Shown here: in pieces, positions 8,320 to 16,715 of the stretch
How the letters are laid out: the number at the start of each line of letters is the position of its first letter
Numbering within the stretch: the stretch's first letter is position 1
Assembly (NCBI RefSeq): GCF_004353825.1
Contig: NZ_SMNA01000005.1
Location: 453,487-517,486, forward strand
DNA length: 64,000 bases
Source: Occultella glacieicola
Lineage (GTDB): Bacteria > Actinomycetota > Actinomycetes > Actinomycetales > Beutenbergiaceae
Direction of reading: 5' to 3'
Program-made: the position numbers and the translations under genes
Notes under the pieces: model-generated
Seen by the model: only the letters and a program-made list of their open reading frames with translations
Database searches by the model: none
What the model was told of the DNA's origin: nothing

Positions 8320-10206
8320 CTAACGAGAACGCGGATCGGCCCAGCTCACGACCGCGTTGTCGATGAGCCGCGTGGAGCCCACGCGGGCGGCGATCACGAG
8401 CAGCCCGTCCTCGGCCGGCTCGCCCTCCCGGGGGTAGGCGGTCATCGTCACCGGGTCGACGAGCTCGAGGTAGTCGACCCGCACCAGCGCCGGGTCCGCG
8501 GTCGCCAGCTCGGCGCGCGCAGCCTCGAGAACGTCCGCCGGCGGGCGCCCCTGCAGCGCGGCCCCCGCGCCCGCGCGCACCGTCCGGGAGAGCACCAGGG
8601 CGGCGCTGCGATCCGTCCGTGACAGGTGCACGTTCCGGCTGGAGAGCGCGAGCCCGTCCGGGTCGCGCACGGTCGGGACCGCGACCACGTCGACGCCCAT
8701 GTTCAGATCGGCGACCATCCGGCGCACCAGGGCGAGCTGCTGGGCGTCCTTCTGCCCGAAGAGCGCGACGTCGGGGCCGGTCAGGTTCAGGAGTTTGTGC
8801 ACCACGGTGAGCATCCCGTCGAAGTGCCCGGGCCGGTGCTCCCCCTCGAGCAACTCGCCCATCCGACCGGCGACGATCCGCACCTGCGGCTCCCCGCCGG
8901 GGTACACCTCGTCCACGGACGGCGCGAACACGACGTCGACGCCCTCCGCGCGGAGCACCGCCACATCCGCGTCGAGCGTGCGTGGGTAGGTCTCGAGATC
9001 CGCCTCGGAGGAGAACTGCAACGGGTTCACGAAGACGGTCACCACGACCTCGTCGGCCAGCTGCCGAGCGGCGCGCACCAGCGCGACGTGCCCCGCGTGC
9101 AACGCGCCCATGGTCATCACGACGGCGCGCCGGCCGCGCGGGCGGACCGCCCGCAGGTCAGCGACGGTGTGCACGACGACCGGGCCGTCATCGCCGTCAT
9201 CGCCGTCGGTGGCCTCGCCGTCGGTGGCTTCACCGTCGGCACGCCGGTCGACGGCGGCACTCGCCCGCGTAGCCCCTGCCGCGGTGGCTGCCGGTGGTGG
9301 GCCGCCCGGGGTGGCGCTCTCCAGGGCGTCGAGCAGTTCGCCGGCCCGGGCCTCGCCGATCCGGCCGTTGACCAGCGCGCGCTGCACCGTGGCGCGCGCG
9401 AGTGCCACGTAGGTGGGAGCGATGTCGACGAGTCCGGGCCTGCCGTCGTCGGCCTCGGCCAAGGCGGTCAGGTGCTCGCGCACGGTGCCAACGTCGCCGC
9501 GGACCACGGGCCCGGTCAACGACGCCTCGCCACCGCGGAGTGCGCCGTCGAGCGCGGCCTGGAGCAGCGGCGTGAGCAGGGCCCCGCCGTCCTCCACCCC
9601 GGCCGCGGTCAGCAGTCGGATGGACTGAGCGGTCAGGGTGACCAGGTGGTTCGCGCCGTGGGCGAGGGCCGCGTGGTAGAGCCCACGGACGTCCTCGCCG
9701 AGGACCACCGGTTCGCCGCCGATCTCGACCACGAGGGCCTGCGCGATCGGCAGCACCGGGCCTGCGGCGGTGACCGCGAACGGGGCGCCGACGATCCGGG
9801 CCAGGTCCAGGCTGGTCCCGGTGAACGTCATGGCCGGGTGGATCGCCAGCGGGATCGCGCCTGCGGCGCGGGCCGGGGCGAGCACACCGGTGCCGTACCG
9901 GCCGGCGGTGTGCACGACGAGCTGTCCGGGCTGGAATGCCCCGAGGGTCGCCAGGCCGGAGACCAGGTCCCCGAGCACGTCGTCGGGGACGGTGAGCAGG
10001 AGGAGTTCGCTCCGTTCGACGACCGCCTCCACGTCGAGGACCGGCACGCCGGGCAGCAGCGCGTCGATCCGCTCGAGGGTGTCCTCGGACCCTCCGCTGG
10101 CGCCGACGACGGCGTGCCCCACCGAGCGCAGGGCGCTCGCGAGCACCGCCCCCACCCGGCCGGCACCGACGACCCCGACGCCGAGCCGTCCAGGTCGTGA
10201 GGTCAC
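8320..10206 (-). CDS. panC: Rossmann/DUF2520 protein fused to pantothenate synthetase PanC
   Basis: Encodes 628 aa joining two proteins that are normally separate. Residues 8-150 form an NAD(P)-binding Rossmann fold (GVVGAGRVGAVLA) and about 155-295 a DUF2520 helical domain, like mycobacterial Rv3603c. A 45-residue linker with repeated DGEAT/DGDDG follows. Residues 343-628 are a complete pantoate-beta-alanine ligase, which makes pantothenate for CoA from pantoate, beta-alanine and ATP. It has MTMGALHAGHVAL (364-376), FGQKDAQQ and LSSRN. GTG start, overlapping the PH-domain gene stop by GTGA. The Rossmann part might act on pantoate or a related hydroxyacid, but this is inference. No panD or coaX follows; lysS does. 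Confidence 0.93.
   Translation of the reverse strand: MTSRPGRLGVGVVGAGRVGAVLASALRSVGHAVVGASGGSEDTLERIDALLPGVPVLDVEAVVERSELLLLTVPDDVLGDLVSGLATLGAFQPGQLVVHTAGRYGTGVLAPARAAGAIPLAIHPAMTFTGTSLDLARIVGAPFAVTAAGPVLPIAQALVVEIGGEPVVLGEDVRGLYHAALAHGANHLVTLTAQSIRLLTAAGVEDGGALLTPLLQAALDGALRGGEASLTGPVVRGDVGTVREHLTALAEADDGRPGLVDIAPTYVALARATVQRALVNGRIGEARAGELLDALESATPGGPPPAATAAGATRASAAVDRRADGEATDGEATDGDDGDDGPVVVHTVADLRAVRPRGRRAVVMTMGALHAGHVALVRAARQLADEVVVTVFVNPLQFSSEADLETYPRTLDADVAVLRAEGVDVVFAPSVDEVYPGGEPQVRIVAGRMGELLEGEHRPGHFDGMLTVVHKLLNLTGPDVALFGQKDAQQLALVRRMVADLNMGVDVVAVPTVRDPDGLALSSRNVHLSRTDRSAALVLSRTVRAGAGAALQGRPPADVLEAARAELATADPALVRVDYLELVDPVTMTAYPREGEPAEDGLLVIAARVGSTRLIDNAVVSWADPRSR
9182..9242. repeat. 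Short tandem repeats encoding the PanC fusion linker
   Basis: Runs of near-identical CGCCGTC(A/G)T and GTGGC(C/T)TC(G/A)CCGTCG units occur back to back inside the fusion gene and encode the Asp/Gly/Glu/Ala-rich linker. Such slippage-prone DNA suggests that linker length varies between strains. Confidence 0.5.
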
Positions 10207-11810
10207 CCGTGCATCCTGCCACCGTCGCCGGGGCTGGTCGTACCCGCGCTGCGCCCCGGGAGCACGCCACCGTAGACGGGGCGCACCGGCGGGCTCGGCA
10301 GGATCCCGCCGTAGACGCCCGGTGGCACGGCCGGGCCGGCGACCCCGGAACCGCCGGTCTCCTCACCGGGGCCGGATTCGGCGCCGACGGCCAGCCGGGC
10401 GGTGCGGGGCAGCATCCAGCGCTCCGGCCCGGCCTCGCGACGGGCCCGGCGGGCCCGGTCGGCGACGTCCACGAGCAACTCGCGGACAGTGTCGGCGTCG
10501 ATGTGTGTGACCATCGGCGTGATCGGGCCGGGGGTGGAGTGCAGCGAGAAGTTGGCGACCCGCAGTCGTCGGTCCAGCGGCCCTTCGGACAGGCCGAGGG
10601 ACTGGGTGCGCTCGTGCGGCACGATGACCAGACGGCGCCAGATACGGCCGGTTCGAAGGATCGTCACGGTGTCGGTGACCCGGAAGCCGGTGCGGCGCCA
10701 GACCCACGGGTCGAGCCAGCGCACCCGGCGGGGGGAGGTCACGAAGCCCTCGTCGCCGCCGGTGCCGGACAGGCCGGCCTCGAGCAGTTCGAGCGGCCGC
10801 GGGTCGCCGAGGTCGGGCTGGACCAGGTACAGCAGCCGGCCGACCTCCTCGGTGGTGGCGACCGGATACAACACGCTGCCCGTGGTCTCCTCGGCGCCGT
10901 AGCCGGCGATGTTCACCTGCAGGCGCCACCAGCCGCGCTTGCGCCACAGCAGTGGCTGGGTCACCTGCACGGCCTGCACCCGGCCCGGAGGCACCGTCCG
11001 GGCCTTCGACTCGAGCAGGCCCTGCCGCACCCGCACGCCGTCGGGCGAGGTGGCGACTCGGAAGGCGAACTCCCCCGCGAACCGGCTCCACACGTACGCG
11101 GCCGCACCGAGCAGGGCGGGCGCGACGCCGAGGAACGGCGCGAGGCTCTGGTTCACCACGGCCAGCACGACGAGCACCGCCCCGGCGATCACGAACGCCA
11201 TCACCCAGAACGAGAGGGCGAGGGAGCCGACCAGCCGGCCGGGTGCGAGCGCGAGCACCTCGCGCTCGGGTGCGGCTGGTGCGGAGGGTGCCGCGGCGCC
11301 GTCGGCCGCTTCCTCCACGGTCAGTCCGGCGGCCCGGGCCAGGAGTTCGTTGCGCAGCCGCTGCGCCTCGTCCTCGGTGAGGAAGGACAGGGTCAGGTTC
11401 GAGCCCGCCCCGCCCGCCGACTCGATCTTGAGCGAGGCGAAGCCGAACAGCCGGGCCAGCAGCGGCTGGGTGACGTCCACGGTCTGCACCCGGTCGAGCC
11501 GGAGGTGGCGCTGCTGGCGGAACAGCACACCGGAGTGCAGGTAGACGCTCTCCGGGCTGACGCCGTACCGGGTCCGGCTCCAGGCCAGGGCCGAGTAGCC
11601 GAGGCCGATCAGCGAGCCGACGACGATGACACCGATGATCACGAGCAGGAGCTGGGTGGCGGGCAGATCCAGCTGCCCGAGGGTGTCGGAGTACTGCCAG
11701 ACGAAGATCGCGATCAGCGCGGCCGCGACCTTCCAGGCGTTCAGCAGCGGGGTGACGCGGTGCAGCTTGCGCCAGTCCACCTCCGCCTTCGTGGCGCGGT
11801 CGATGCTCAC
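10203..11810 (-). CDS. PH domain-containing membrane protein, YdbT-like
   Basis: Encodes 535 aa. Two N-terminal helices (about 28-70) are followed by a first bacterial PH (bPH2) domain (YGVSPESVYLHSGVLFRQQRHLRLDRVQTVDV region). A second pair of helices at about 180-215 precedes another bPH2 copy (SPDGVRVRQGLLESKARTVP region), and a third diverged copy lies near 380-450 (TVTILRTGRIWRRLVIVPHERTQS region). Typical YdbT proteins have this layout and sit beside a short YdbS-like partner, as here. The GTG start overlaps the partner's stop (GTGA), and its own stop overlaps the panC fusion start. A Pro/Gly-rich tail ends the protein. Function is unknown; Bacillus YdbST affects sensitivity to bacteriocins. 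Confidence 0.85.
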   Translation of the reverse strand: MSIDRATKAEVDWRKLHRVTPLLNAWKVAAALIAIFVWQYSDTLGQLDLPATQLLLVIIGVIVVGSLIGLGYSALAWSRTRYGVSPESVYLHSGVLFRQQRHLRLDRVQTVDVTQPLLARLFGFASLKIESAGGAGSNLTLSFLTEDEAQRLRNELLARAAGLTVEEAADGAAAPSAPAAPEREVLALAPGRLVGSLALSFWVMAFVIAGAVLVVLAVVNQSLAPFLGVAPALLGAAAYVWSRFAGEFAFRVATSPDGVRVRQGLLESKARTVPPGRVQAVQVTQPLLWRKRGWWRLQVNIAGYGAEETTGSVLYPVATTEEVGRLLYLVQPDLGDPRPLELLEAGLSGTGGDEGFVTSPRRVRWLDPWVWRRTGFRVTDTVTILRTGRIWRRLVIVPHERTQSLGLSEGPLDRRLRVANFSLHSTPGPITPMVTHIDADTVRELLVDVADRARRARREAGPERWMLPRTARLAVGAESGPGEETGGSGVAGPAVPPGVYGGILPSPPVRPVYGGVLPGRSAGTTSPGDGGRMHG

Positions 11811-12301
11811 AGGCCGGCCAGCCTCGCCTCACCGCGAGCGGTCAGTTGATCGCGCAGCCGGGCCGCCTCCTCCTCGGCCAGTCCGGGGATCGAGGCGTCC
11901 GAGCCGGCCGAGGCGGTGTGCAGTTGCACGGCGGCGATCTTCATCTTGCGCGCGATCGGGCCGGCCTCGACGTCCACGTACTGCATCCGCCCATAGGGCA
12001 CCACCACGAGGGAGCGGAACATCACCCCGCGTCGGATGAGCAGGTCGTCCTCGAGCTCGGCATAACCGATCGCGCGGACCTGCCGCGGGATCAGCCAGAG
12101 CAGCCAGGCGGTCAGCGCGAGCAGCCCGATCGGGAGGAGCCACATCGCCGAACCGACCACGATGGCGGGCCAGATCGTCACCAGGCCGGGCAGACCGAGG
12201 AAGATCCCGACGGAGATCTGGCGCACCGGGATCAGGCGTAGGGAGATCGGGCGCCACTGCACGCCCTCGATGTCGAGTGCAGGGCTGGTCGGTGTGGGCA
12301 T
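11807..12301 (-). CDS. PH domain-containing membrane protein, YdbS-like
   Basis: Encodes 164 aa. The ATG at 12301 is preferred because GGGGAG precedes it and the much longer frame upstream is a shadow of folBK. Two closely spaced transmembrane helices (about 31-70) are followed by a single bPH2 domain (residues about 75-160) with RRGVMFRSLVVVPYGRMQYVDV. This is the short partner of the adjacent YdbT-like protein, and the GTGA overlap suggests balanced production of a membrane complex. It lies 83 bp after the DUF3180 gene. Confidence 0.85.
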   Translation of the reverse strand: MPTPTSPALDIEGVQWRPISLRLIPVRQISVGIFLGLPGLVTIWPAIVVGSAMWLLPIGLLALTAWLLWLIPRQVRAIGYAELEDDLLIRRGVMFRSLVVVPYGRMQYVDVEAGPIARKMKIAAVQLHTASAGSDASIPGLAEEEAARLRDQLTARGEARLAGL

Positions 12302-12384
12302 GCGGCCATTCTCCCCGATCGGCCGGGGGTTTCGCGTCCACCGCGCGGTGGAGGGCCGTGGGGCGGACCACCCGGGTGACGAAC

Positions 12385-12879
12385 TCAGCCGGGAGCCGGG
12401 CCGTCGTCCTCGTCCTCGGGGGGCACCTTGCAGCACCACTGGGTGAACAGGCCGGCCGCGATGAGCACCCCGGCGACGACGATCGCCACGCCGGCGGCGA
12501 ACGCCTGCTCGCGCGGGTCGGGGGCCTCGGCGCGCGGCAGCGACAGCAGCAGGACCGCGAGGAAGTACCCGACGTGCACCGCACCGGTGAGCGCGGCGGC
12601 CTGCCCCAGCACGAGGATCCGGGCCGCGCCGATCGGGTCCGTGATCGTGCGTGCGCGCACGCCCCGCCGCACCCGCAGGCCCAGCAGCGCGACGCCGGCC
12701 GCGACCACGGCGAGCAGCACCACGACCGCCGGCGAGACCGGCGGGAGGGTGTTCCCGCGGCTGTCCCACCAGCGCAGCCCGATGACGGCGATGGTTCCGG
12801 CCACGATGATCGTGGCTGCCAGCACCCGCCAGCCGACCCGCTGCACGGTCAGTTCGGGTCGCGGCGCAGCGGCTGCCAC
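12385..12879 (-). CDS. DUF3180 family membrane protein
   Basis: Encodes 164 aa with four predicted transmembrane helices (near residues 17-33, 48-67, 85-115 and 126-147). The family is confined to Actinomycetota and is found directly after folK, as here (mycobacterial counterpart Rv3605c). The first in-frame start is a GTG at 12879 overlapping folBK by 31 nt; a GTG at 12846 just after the folBK stop is an alternative. There is a WCCKVPPEDEDD motif near the C-terminus. Function is unknown. Confidence 0.85.
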   Translation of the reverse strand: MAAAAPRPELTVQRVGWRVLAATIIVAGTIAVIGLRWWDSRGNTLPPVSPAVVVLLAVVAAGVALLGLRVRRGVRARTITDPIGAARILVLGQAAALTGAVHVGYFLAVLLLSLPRAEAPDPREQAFAAGVAIVVAGVLIAAGLFTQWCCKVPPEDEDDGPAPG

Positions 12880-15200
12880 TTCGGAGTGGCCTGCTGTTGG
12901 GCCTCCGGCTCGGACTCCGGTCCGGTCCAGCGCCGGCCAGGCCCACGGGTCTGCTCGTCCAGTTCGCCGTCATCGTCGGCCGGTGGGAACGACGCCGGTC
13001 CGGACCGGACGAACCCCGGGGAGGGCTCGGCCGCGGGTGGCTCGGGCGCGGACGGTTCGAAGCCCGACGGCGGCGCCTGGGGTTCGAAGCCGGACGGCGC
13101 CGGCGGCTCGTGGGTGGGTGGCTGCGGTGCGGGCGGCTCGTAGGGGGACGGCTGGTACGGCGGCGGCTCATGGCCGGGCGGTTGCGGGGGCGCGGGTGGC
13201 TCGTAGGGCGGCGGCTCGTGGCCGGGCGGCTGCGGGGGCGCGGGTGGCTCGTAGGGCGGCGGCTCATGGGCCGGCGGCTCGGTGGGGCCGGGCCGGGCGG
13301 GTCCGGGCGCCTCGCCGGACGACTGCCCGTAGGACGTCTGCCCGGACGGCTGCCCATAGGAGGGCTGCTCGCTGCCCGGCTCCTCATAGGAGGACTGCTC
13401 CTGGGAGGGCTGCCCGTAGGAGGGCCGCTCGTGCGCTCCGGGCTGCACCGGCGGCGCCTGGTACGTCGGGGCCGGGCTCGGGGGCAACGGCTCGAACGCA
13501 GACCTCCGGGCCGGGCCATCGGTCCGGGGCACCTGGGCCTCCGGAGGAAGCCCGAACGTCGATCCGCCTGGCTGCTCGGCCGCGGGCCGCCCGTACACGG
13601 ACTCCGCGAACGGCTCCGGATCGGCCGACTCGTGTTCGCCGTCGACGGCACCAGTGCCGTCAGGGCTGTGAGGTCCGTCAGTGGCTGCTGGGCCGGAATG
13701 GGCGAGCAGCTCGAGGTCCTCGACCGACTCGCGGCCGGCCTGCTCGGGGGCGGCGAACTCGGAGGCAGCCGGCTCGGGGAGGTCGTCGGCCGTGGCCAGC
13801 GGAACGGCCGGGGGCATCCCGGACGCCTCGGATGCCATCGGGTCGATGAGGGCCCAACCCGCGCCGGACTGCTCGGGCTCGGGCGGCAGCTCGGCGTCGG
13901 CCGGGGCCACCGGTGCCGGCGGCGGCACCGGTGCCGGCGGGGGCACCGCCGGCGGGGCCTCTGACTCCGCCGGGGCAACGGGCGCCGGCCGGCTGACGAA
14001 CTCCGGCGGGGCCGGCTCGCCGGCGGATTCGGCCGCGGCCGGCTCGGGCGCCGGGGCGGCTTCGGCGGCGTGGGACCGCGGCCCGTTCGTCGCGTCCAGC
14101 CAGTCGAGGGCGAGCCAGCGCACGCCGGTCCGGTCCGGAGCGGTCTCGGCGAGGGCCGCGACCGGCCCACCGCCGAGGCCCGGCAGGAACGCCGACGGGT
14201 CCGCCTGGGCCCACGGAACGAGCACGAACGCCCGCTCGTTGGCCCGCGGGTGCGGCAGGGTCAGTTCGGACTCGGCGCTGGAGATGCCGTCATAGGCGAC
14301 GATGTCGATGTCGAGGGTGCGCTCGCCCCAGCGCTCGCGACGCTGGCGGCCGTGGGCGTCCTCGATCTCGTGCACCCGGTCCAGCAGGTCCATCGGGGAC
14401 AGCGTGGTGCTGGCGAGCACGACGGCGTTGAGGAAGTCGGGCTGCGGCATCGCGTCCGGGAGCACGACGGCGGCGGTGCGAGCGAGCGGTGACACCGTCG
14501 CGACGCTCAGGCCCGGGACCTCCCGCAGATCCGCGACCGCGGCCCGCAACGTCGCCCGCACGTCGCCGACGTTGCCGCCGATCGAGAGGACCACCTCCGC
14601 GGGCTCGTCCGGCACCCGATGCAGGGCGGCGCCGGGCTCCTCGGCGGCCTCCTCGGGGACGCCCGGCACGCCGTCGAACGACTCGTCCGCGGCGGCGGCC
14701 GGAGACATCGAGTCGGCAGCGGGCGACGCATGCCCGAGCGCGGCAGCGGCCATCGCCCCACCAGCACCGGCGGGCACGGCCTCCGGGGCTGCGTCGTCCC
14801 CGGCGGCCCAGGGGCCGGTGACCGAGTCGCGCCGGATGGTGAGCTGCACGTCGGTGAACGGCACCCCGACCGGCGCCTCCGGCTTGTGCACGGTCACCTC
14901 GACCGACCGGACCGCGTTCGGCGCGAGCGCGGCGTCCGCGATCCGGGCCGCGAGCGTCTCGATGAGCTGGACCGGCTCGCCCTCGATGATCGCCACGACC
15001 GACTGGGCCACCGCGGCGTAGTCGACCGTGTCGACGAGGTCGTCGCTGGCGGAGGCGGCGCGGGTGTCGACGTGCAGCGTGACGTCCGCGAGGAAGGTCT
15101 GGCCGTCACGGCGTTCCTCGGCCAGGACGCCGTGGCGGCCAACCCCACCCAGCCCGATGAGGCGGATGACGTCGTGGACCTGGTTGTCCTCGGAGTTCAT
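12849..15200 (-). CDS. folK: FolB-FolK fusion with long disordered C-terminal extension
   Basis: Encodes 783 aa. Residues 1-125 are dihydroneopterin aldolase (FolB). About 126-200 is an Ala/Glu-rich linker. About 203-370 is 6-hydroxymethyl-dihydropterin pyrophosphokinase (FolK/HPPK) with LSIGGNVGD, QPDFLNAVV, RWGERTLDIDIV and LPHPRANERAFVL. These are consecutive folate steps. Residues about 373-783 are a Pro/Glu/Ser/Gln/Tyr-rich, apparently disordered tail with repeated PPPYEPPAPPQPP and QPSYGQPS elements; normal FolK ends near 165 residues. The ATG overlaps the folP stop as ATGA, and the 3' end overlaps the DUF3180 gene. The enzymatic calls are firm. The role of the tail is unknown; protein contacts or scaffolding are possible. 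Confidence 0.93.
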   Translation of the reverse strand: MNSEDNQVHDVIRLIGLGGVGRHGVLAEERRDGQTFLADVTLHVDTRAASASDDLVDTVDYAAVAQSVVAIIEGEPVQLIETLAARIADAALAPNAVRSVEVTVHKPEAPVGVPFTDVQLTIRRDSVTGPWAAGDDAAPEAVPAGAGGAMAAAALGHASPAADSMSPAAAADESFDGVPGVPEEAAEEPGAALHRVPDEPAEVVLSIGGNVGDVRATLRAAVADLREVPGLSVATVSPLARTAAVVLPDAMPQPDFLNAVVLASTTLSPMDLLDRVHEIEDAHGRQRRERWGERTLDIDIVAYDGISSAESELTLPHPRANERAFVLVPWAQADPSAFLPGLGGGPVAALAETAPDRTGVRWLALDWLDATNGPRSHAAEAAPAPEPAAAESAGEPAPPEFVSRPAPVAPAESEAPPAVPPPAPVPPPAPVAPADAELPPEPEQSGAGWALIDPMASEASGMPPAVPLATADDLPEPAASEFAAPEQAGRESVEDLELLAHSGPAATDGPHSPDGTGAVDGEHESADPEPFAESVYGRPAAEQPGGSTFGLPPEAQVPRTDGPARRSAFEPLPPSPAPTYQAPPVQPGAHERPSYGQPSQEQSSYEEPGSEQPSYGQPSGQTSYGQSSGEAPGPARPGPTEPPAHEPPPYEPPAPPQPPGHEPPPYEPPAPPQPPGHEPPPYQPSPYEPPAPQPPTHEPPAPSGFEPQAPPSGFEPSAPEPPAAEPSPGFVRSGPASFPPADDDGELDEQTRGPGRRWTGPESEPEAQQQATPKWQPLRRDPN
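13167..13262. repeat. Two tandem 48-bp repeats in the folBK tail
   Basis: Units at 13167-13214 and 13215-13262 differ at only two or so bases and are followed by a partial third copy. Each encodes 16 residues of the type GHEPPPYEPPAPPQPP. The period is a multiple of three, so copy number can change without a frameshift. Confidence 0.8.
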
Positions 15201-16048
15201 GGTGTCCCTTCTCGACCGTCCGAAATGGCTTCATTCTGCGCCGAACGCAGGGCCTGGGCCACCCTGACGGCGTCCACGGAGCCTGCCACCTCGTGCACCC
15301 GCACGCCCCACACCCCGTGGGCGGCCACCAGGGCGGTGACCGCGGCCGTGGCTCGGTCCCGGAACACCGGCAGCGACTCTGCCCCCGCGGCCTCGAGCAA
15401 CTGCCCGAGGAACCGTTTGCGTGAGGCTCCGATCAGCACCGGATGGCCGAGCGCCGTCAGGGCGTCGAGTCCCGCGAGCAGGCGCCAGTTGTCGGCCCCG
15501 TTCTTGGCGAACCCCAGGCCCGGGTCGACGATGAGCCGCGCGGGATCGGCGCCCGCCGCGACGAGCGCCTCGAGGCGCCCGCGGAGTTCGGCGACGACCT
15601 CGCCGACGACCTCGCCGTAACCGGCTCGCTCGGCCATGACGTCGGCGTGGCCGCGCCAGTGCGAGACCACGTACCGGAACCCGCCCGCGGCGACGAGCGG
15701 CACCATCCGTGGGTCCGCGAGACCGCCGGAGACGTCGTTGATGATCTCGGCGCCGGCCTCGAGCGCGGCCTCGGCGACCTCGGCCCGCATGGTGTCCACG
15801 CTGATCACGGACCCGGAGGCGGCCAGGGCCTCGACGACCGGGACCACCCGCTGGAGCTCCTCGGCGAGGCTGACCCGTTCCGCGCCCGGACGGGTGGACT
15901 CACCACCGATGTCGAGGATGTCCGCGCCCTGCGCGAGCAGGTGCCGCCCATGGGCGATCGCGACGTCCTGCTCGAACCACTGTCCGCCGTCGCTGAACGA
16001 GTCCGGGGTGACGTTGACCACGCCCATCACGAGCGTTCGCGGTGTCAT
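15197..16048 (-). CDS. folP: Dihydropteroate synthase
   Basis: Encodes 283 aa. It condenses 6-hydroxymethyl-dihydropterin diphosphate with p-aminobenzoate and is the sulfonamide target. A full TIM barrel is present with signature loops VMGVVNVTPDSFSDGG (residues about 7-22), DIGGESTRPGAE and SVDTMRAEVAEAA. DPGLGFAKN and the C-terminal RVHEVAGSVDA are also seen. This is the FolP1 type rather than the inactive FolP2 paralogue, judging by the intact loops. It starts 62 bp after the folE stop, and its stop overlaps the folBK start (ATGA). Confidence 0.97.
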   Translation of the reverse strand: MTPRTLVMGVVNVTPDSFSDGGQWFEQDVAIAHGRHLLAQGADILDIGGESTRPGAERVSLAEELQRVVPVVEALAASGSVISVDTMRAEVAEAALEAGAEIINDVSGGLADPRMVPLVAAGGFRYVVSHWRGHADVMAERAGYGEVVGEVVAELRGRLEALVAAGADPARLIVDPGLGFAKNGADNWRLLAGLDALTALGHPVLIGASRKRFLGQLLEAAGAESLPVFRDRATAAVTALVAAHGVWGVRVHEVAGSVDAVRVAQALRSAQNEAISDGREGTP

Positions 16049-16110
16049 CCGGCCACCCTATCCAGTCGCCGGCGTGCGACCTCCACTCCCCGACGGGCGC
16101 GAGCCATCGC

Positions 16111-16701
16111 TCAGTCGCGCGCGATGAGGCTCATCGCCTCGGCGCGGGTGGCCGTGTTCCGCATCTGACCGCGCACCGCCGAGGTGACGGTCCGCGCACC
16201 CGGCTTGCGCACCCCGCGCATCGACATGCACAGGTGCTCGCACTCGACGACGACGATCACGCCGCGGGCATCCAGCAGCCGGACCAGTGCGTCCGCGATC
16301 TGGCTGGTCAGCCGTTCCTGGACCTGCGGCCGCTTCGCGAACACGTCGACCAGCCGGGCCAGTTTGCTCAAGCCCGTGACGGTGCCGTCCACCGACGGGA
16401 TGTAGCCCACGTGGGCGACCCCGTGGAACGGCAGCAGGTGGTGCTCGCAGGTGGAGTAGACGGCGATGTCGCGGACGATCACCATCTCCTCGTGCTCGAT
16501 CTCGAAGAAGGTCTGGACGACGTCCTCCGGTTCGGCATGCAGCCCCGCGAAGATCTCCGTGTAGGCCTTCGCCATCCGCTTCGGGGTGTCCCGCAGGCCG
16601 TCCCGGTCGGGGTCCTCCCCGACCGCGATCAGCAGGTCCCGGACGGCCCGCTCGACACCCTCGGCGTCATACGGGCGAGCGGGACGTACTTCTTCGGCCA
16701 T
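16111..16701 (-). CDS. folE: GTP cyclohydrolase I
   Basis: Encodes 196 aa. It catalyses the first step of folate synthesis, GTP to 7,8-dihydroneopterin triphosphate. Zinc ligands and active-site residues are visible in [20 protein letters not shown] and, near the C-terminus, in [18 protein letters not shown]. The closing segment [10 protein letters not shown] is typical. It lies 14 bp after ftsH. With folP and folBK it provides four enzymes of the pathway in order. Confidence 0.97.
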   Translation of the reverse strand: MAEEVRPARPYDAEGVERAVRDLLIAVGEDPDRDGLRDTPKRMAKAYTEIFAGLHAEPEDVVQTFFEIEHEEMVIVRDIAVYSTCEHHLLPFHGVAHVGYIPSVDGTVTGLSKLARLVDVFAKRPQVQERLTSQIADALVRLLDARGVIVVVECEHLCMSMRGVRKPGARTVTSAVRGQMRNTATRAEAMSLIARD

Positions 16702-16715
16702 GTCGGTCCGCCTCC

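Noticed and set aside
8626..10200. A 524-codon plus-strand frame opposite the PanC fusion
   Set aside because: Low-complexity His/Gly/Val translation and complete overlap with a clearly real gene.
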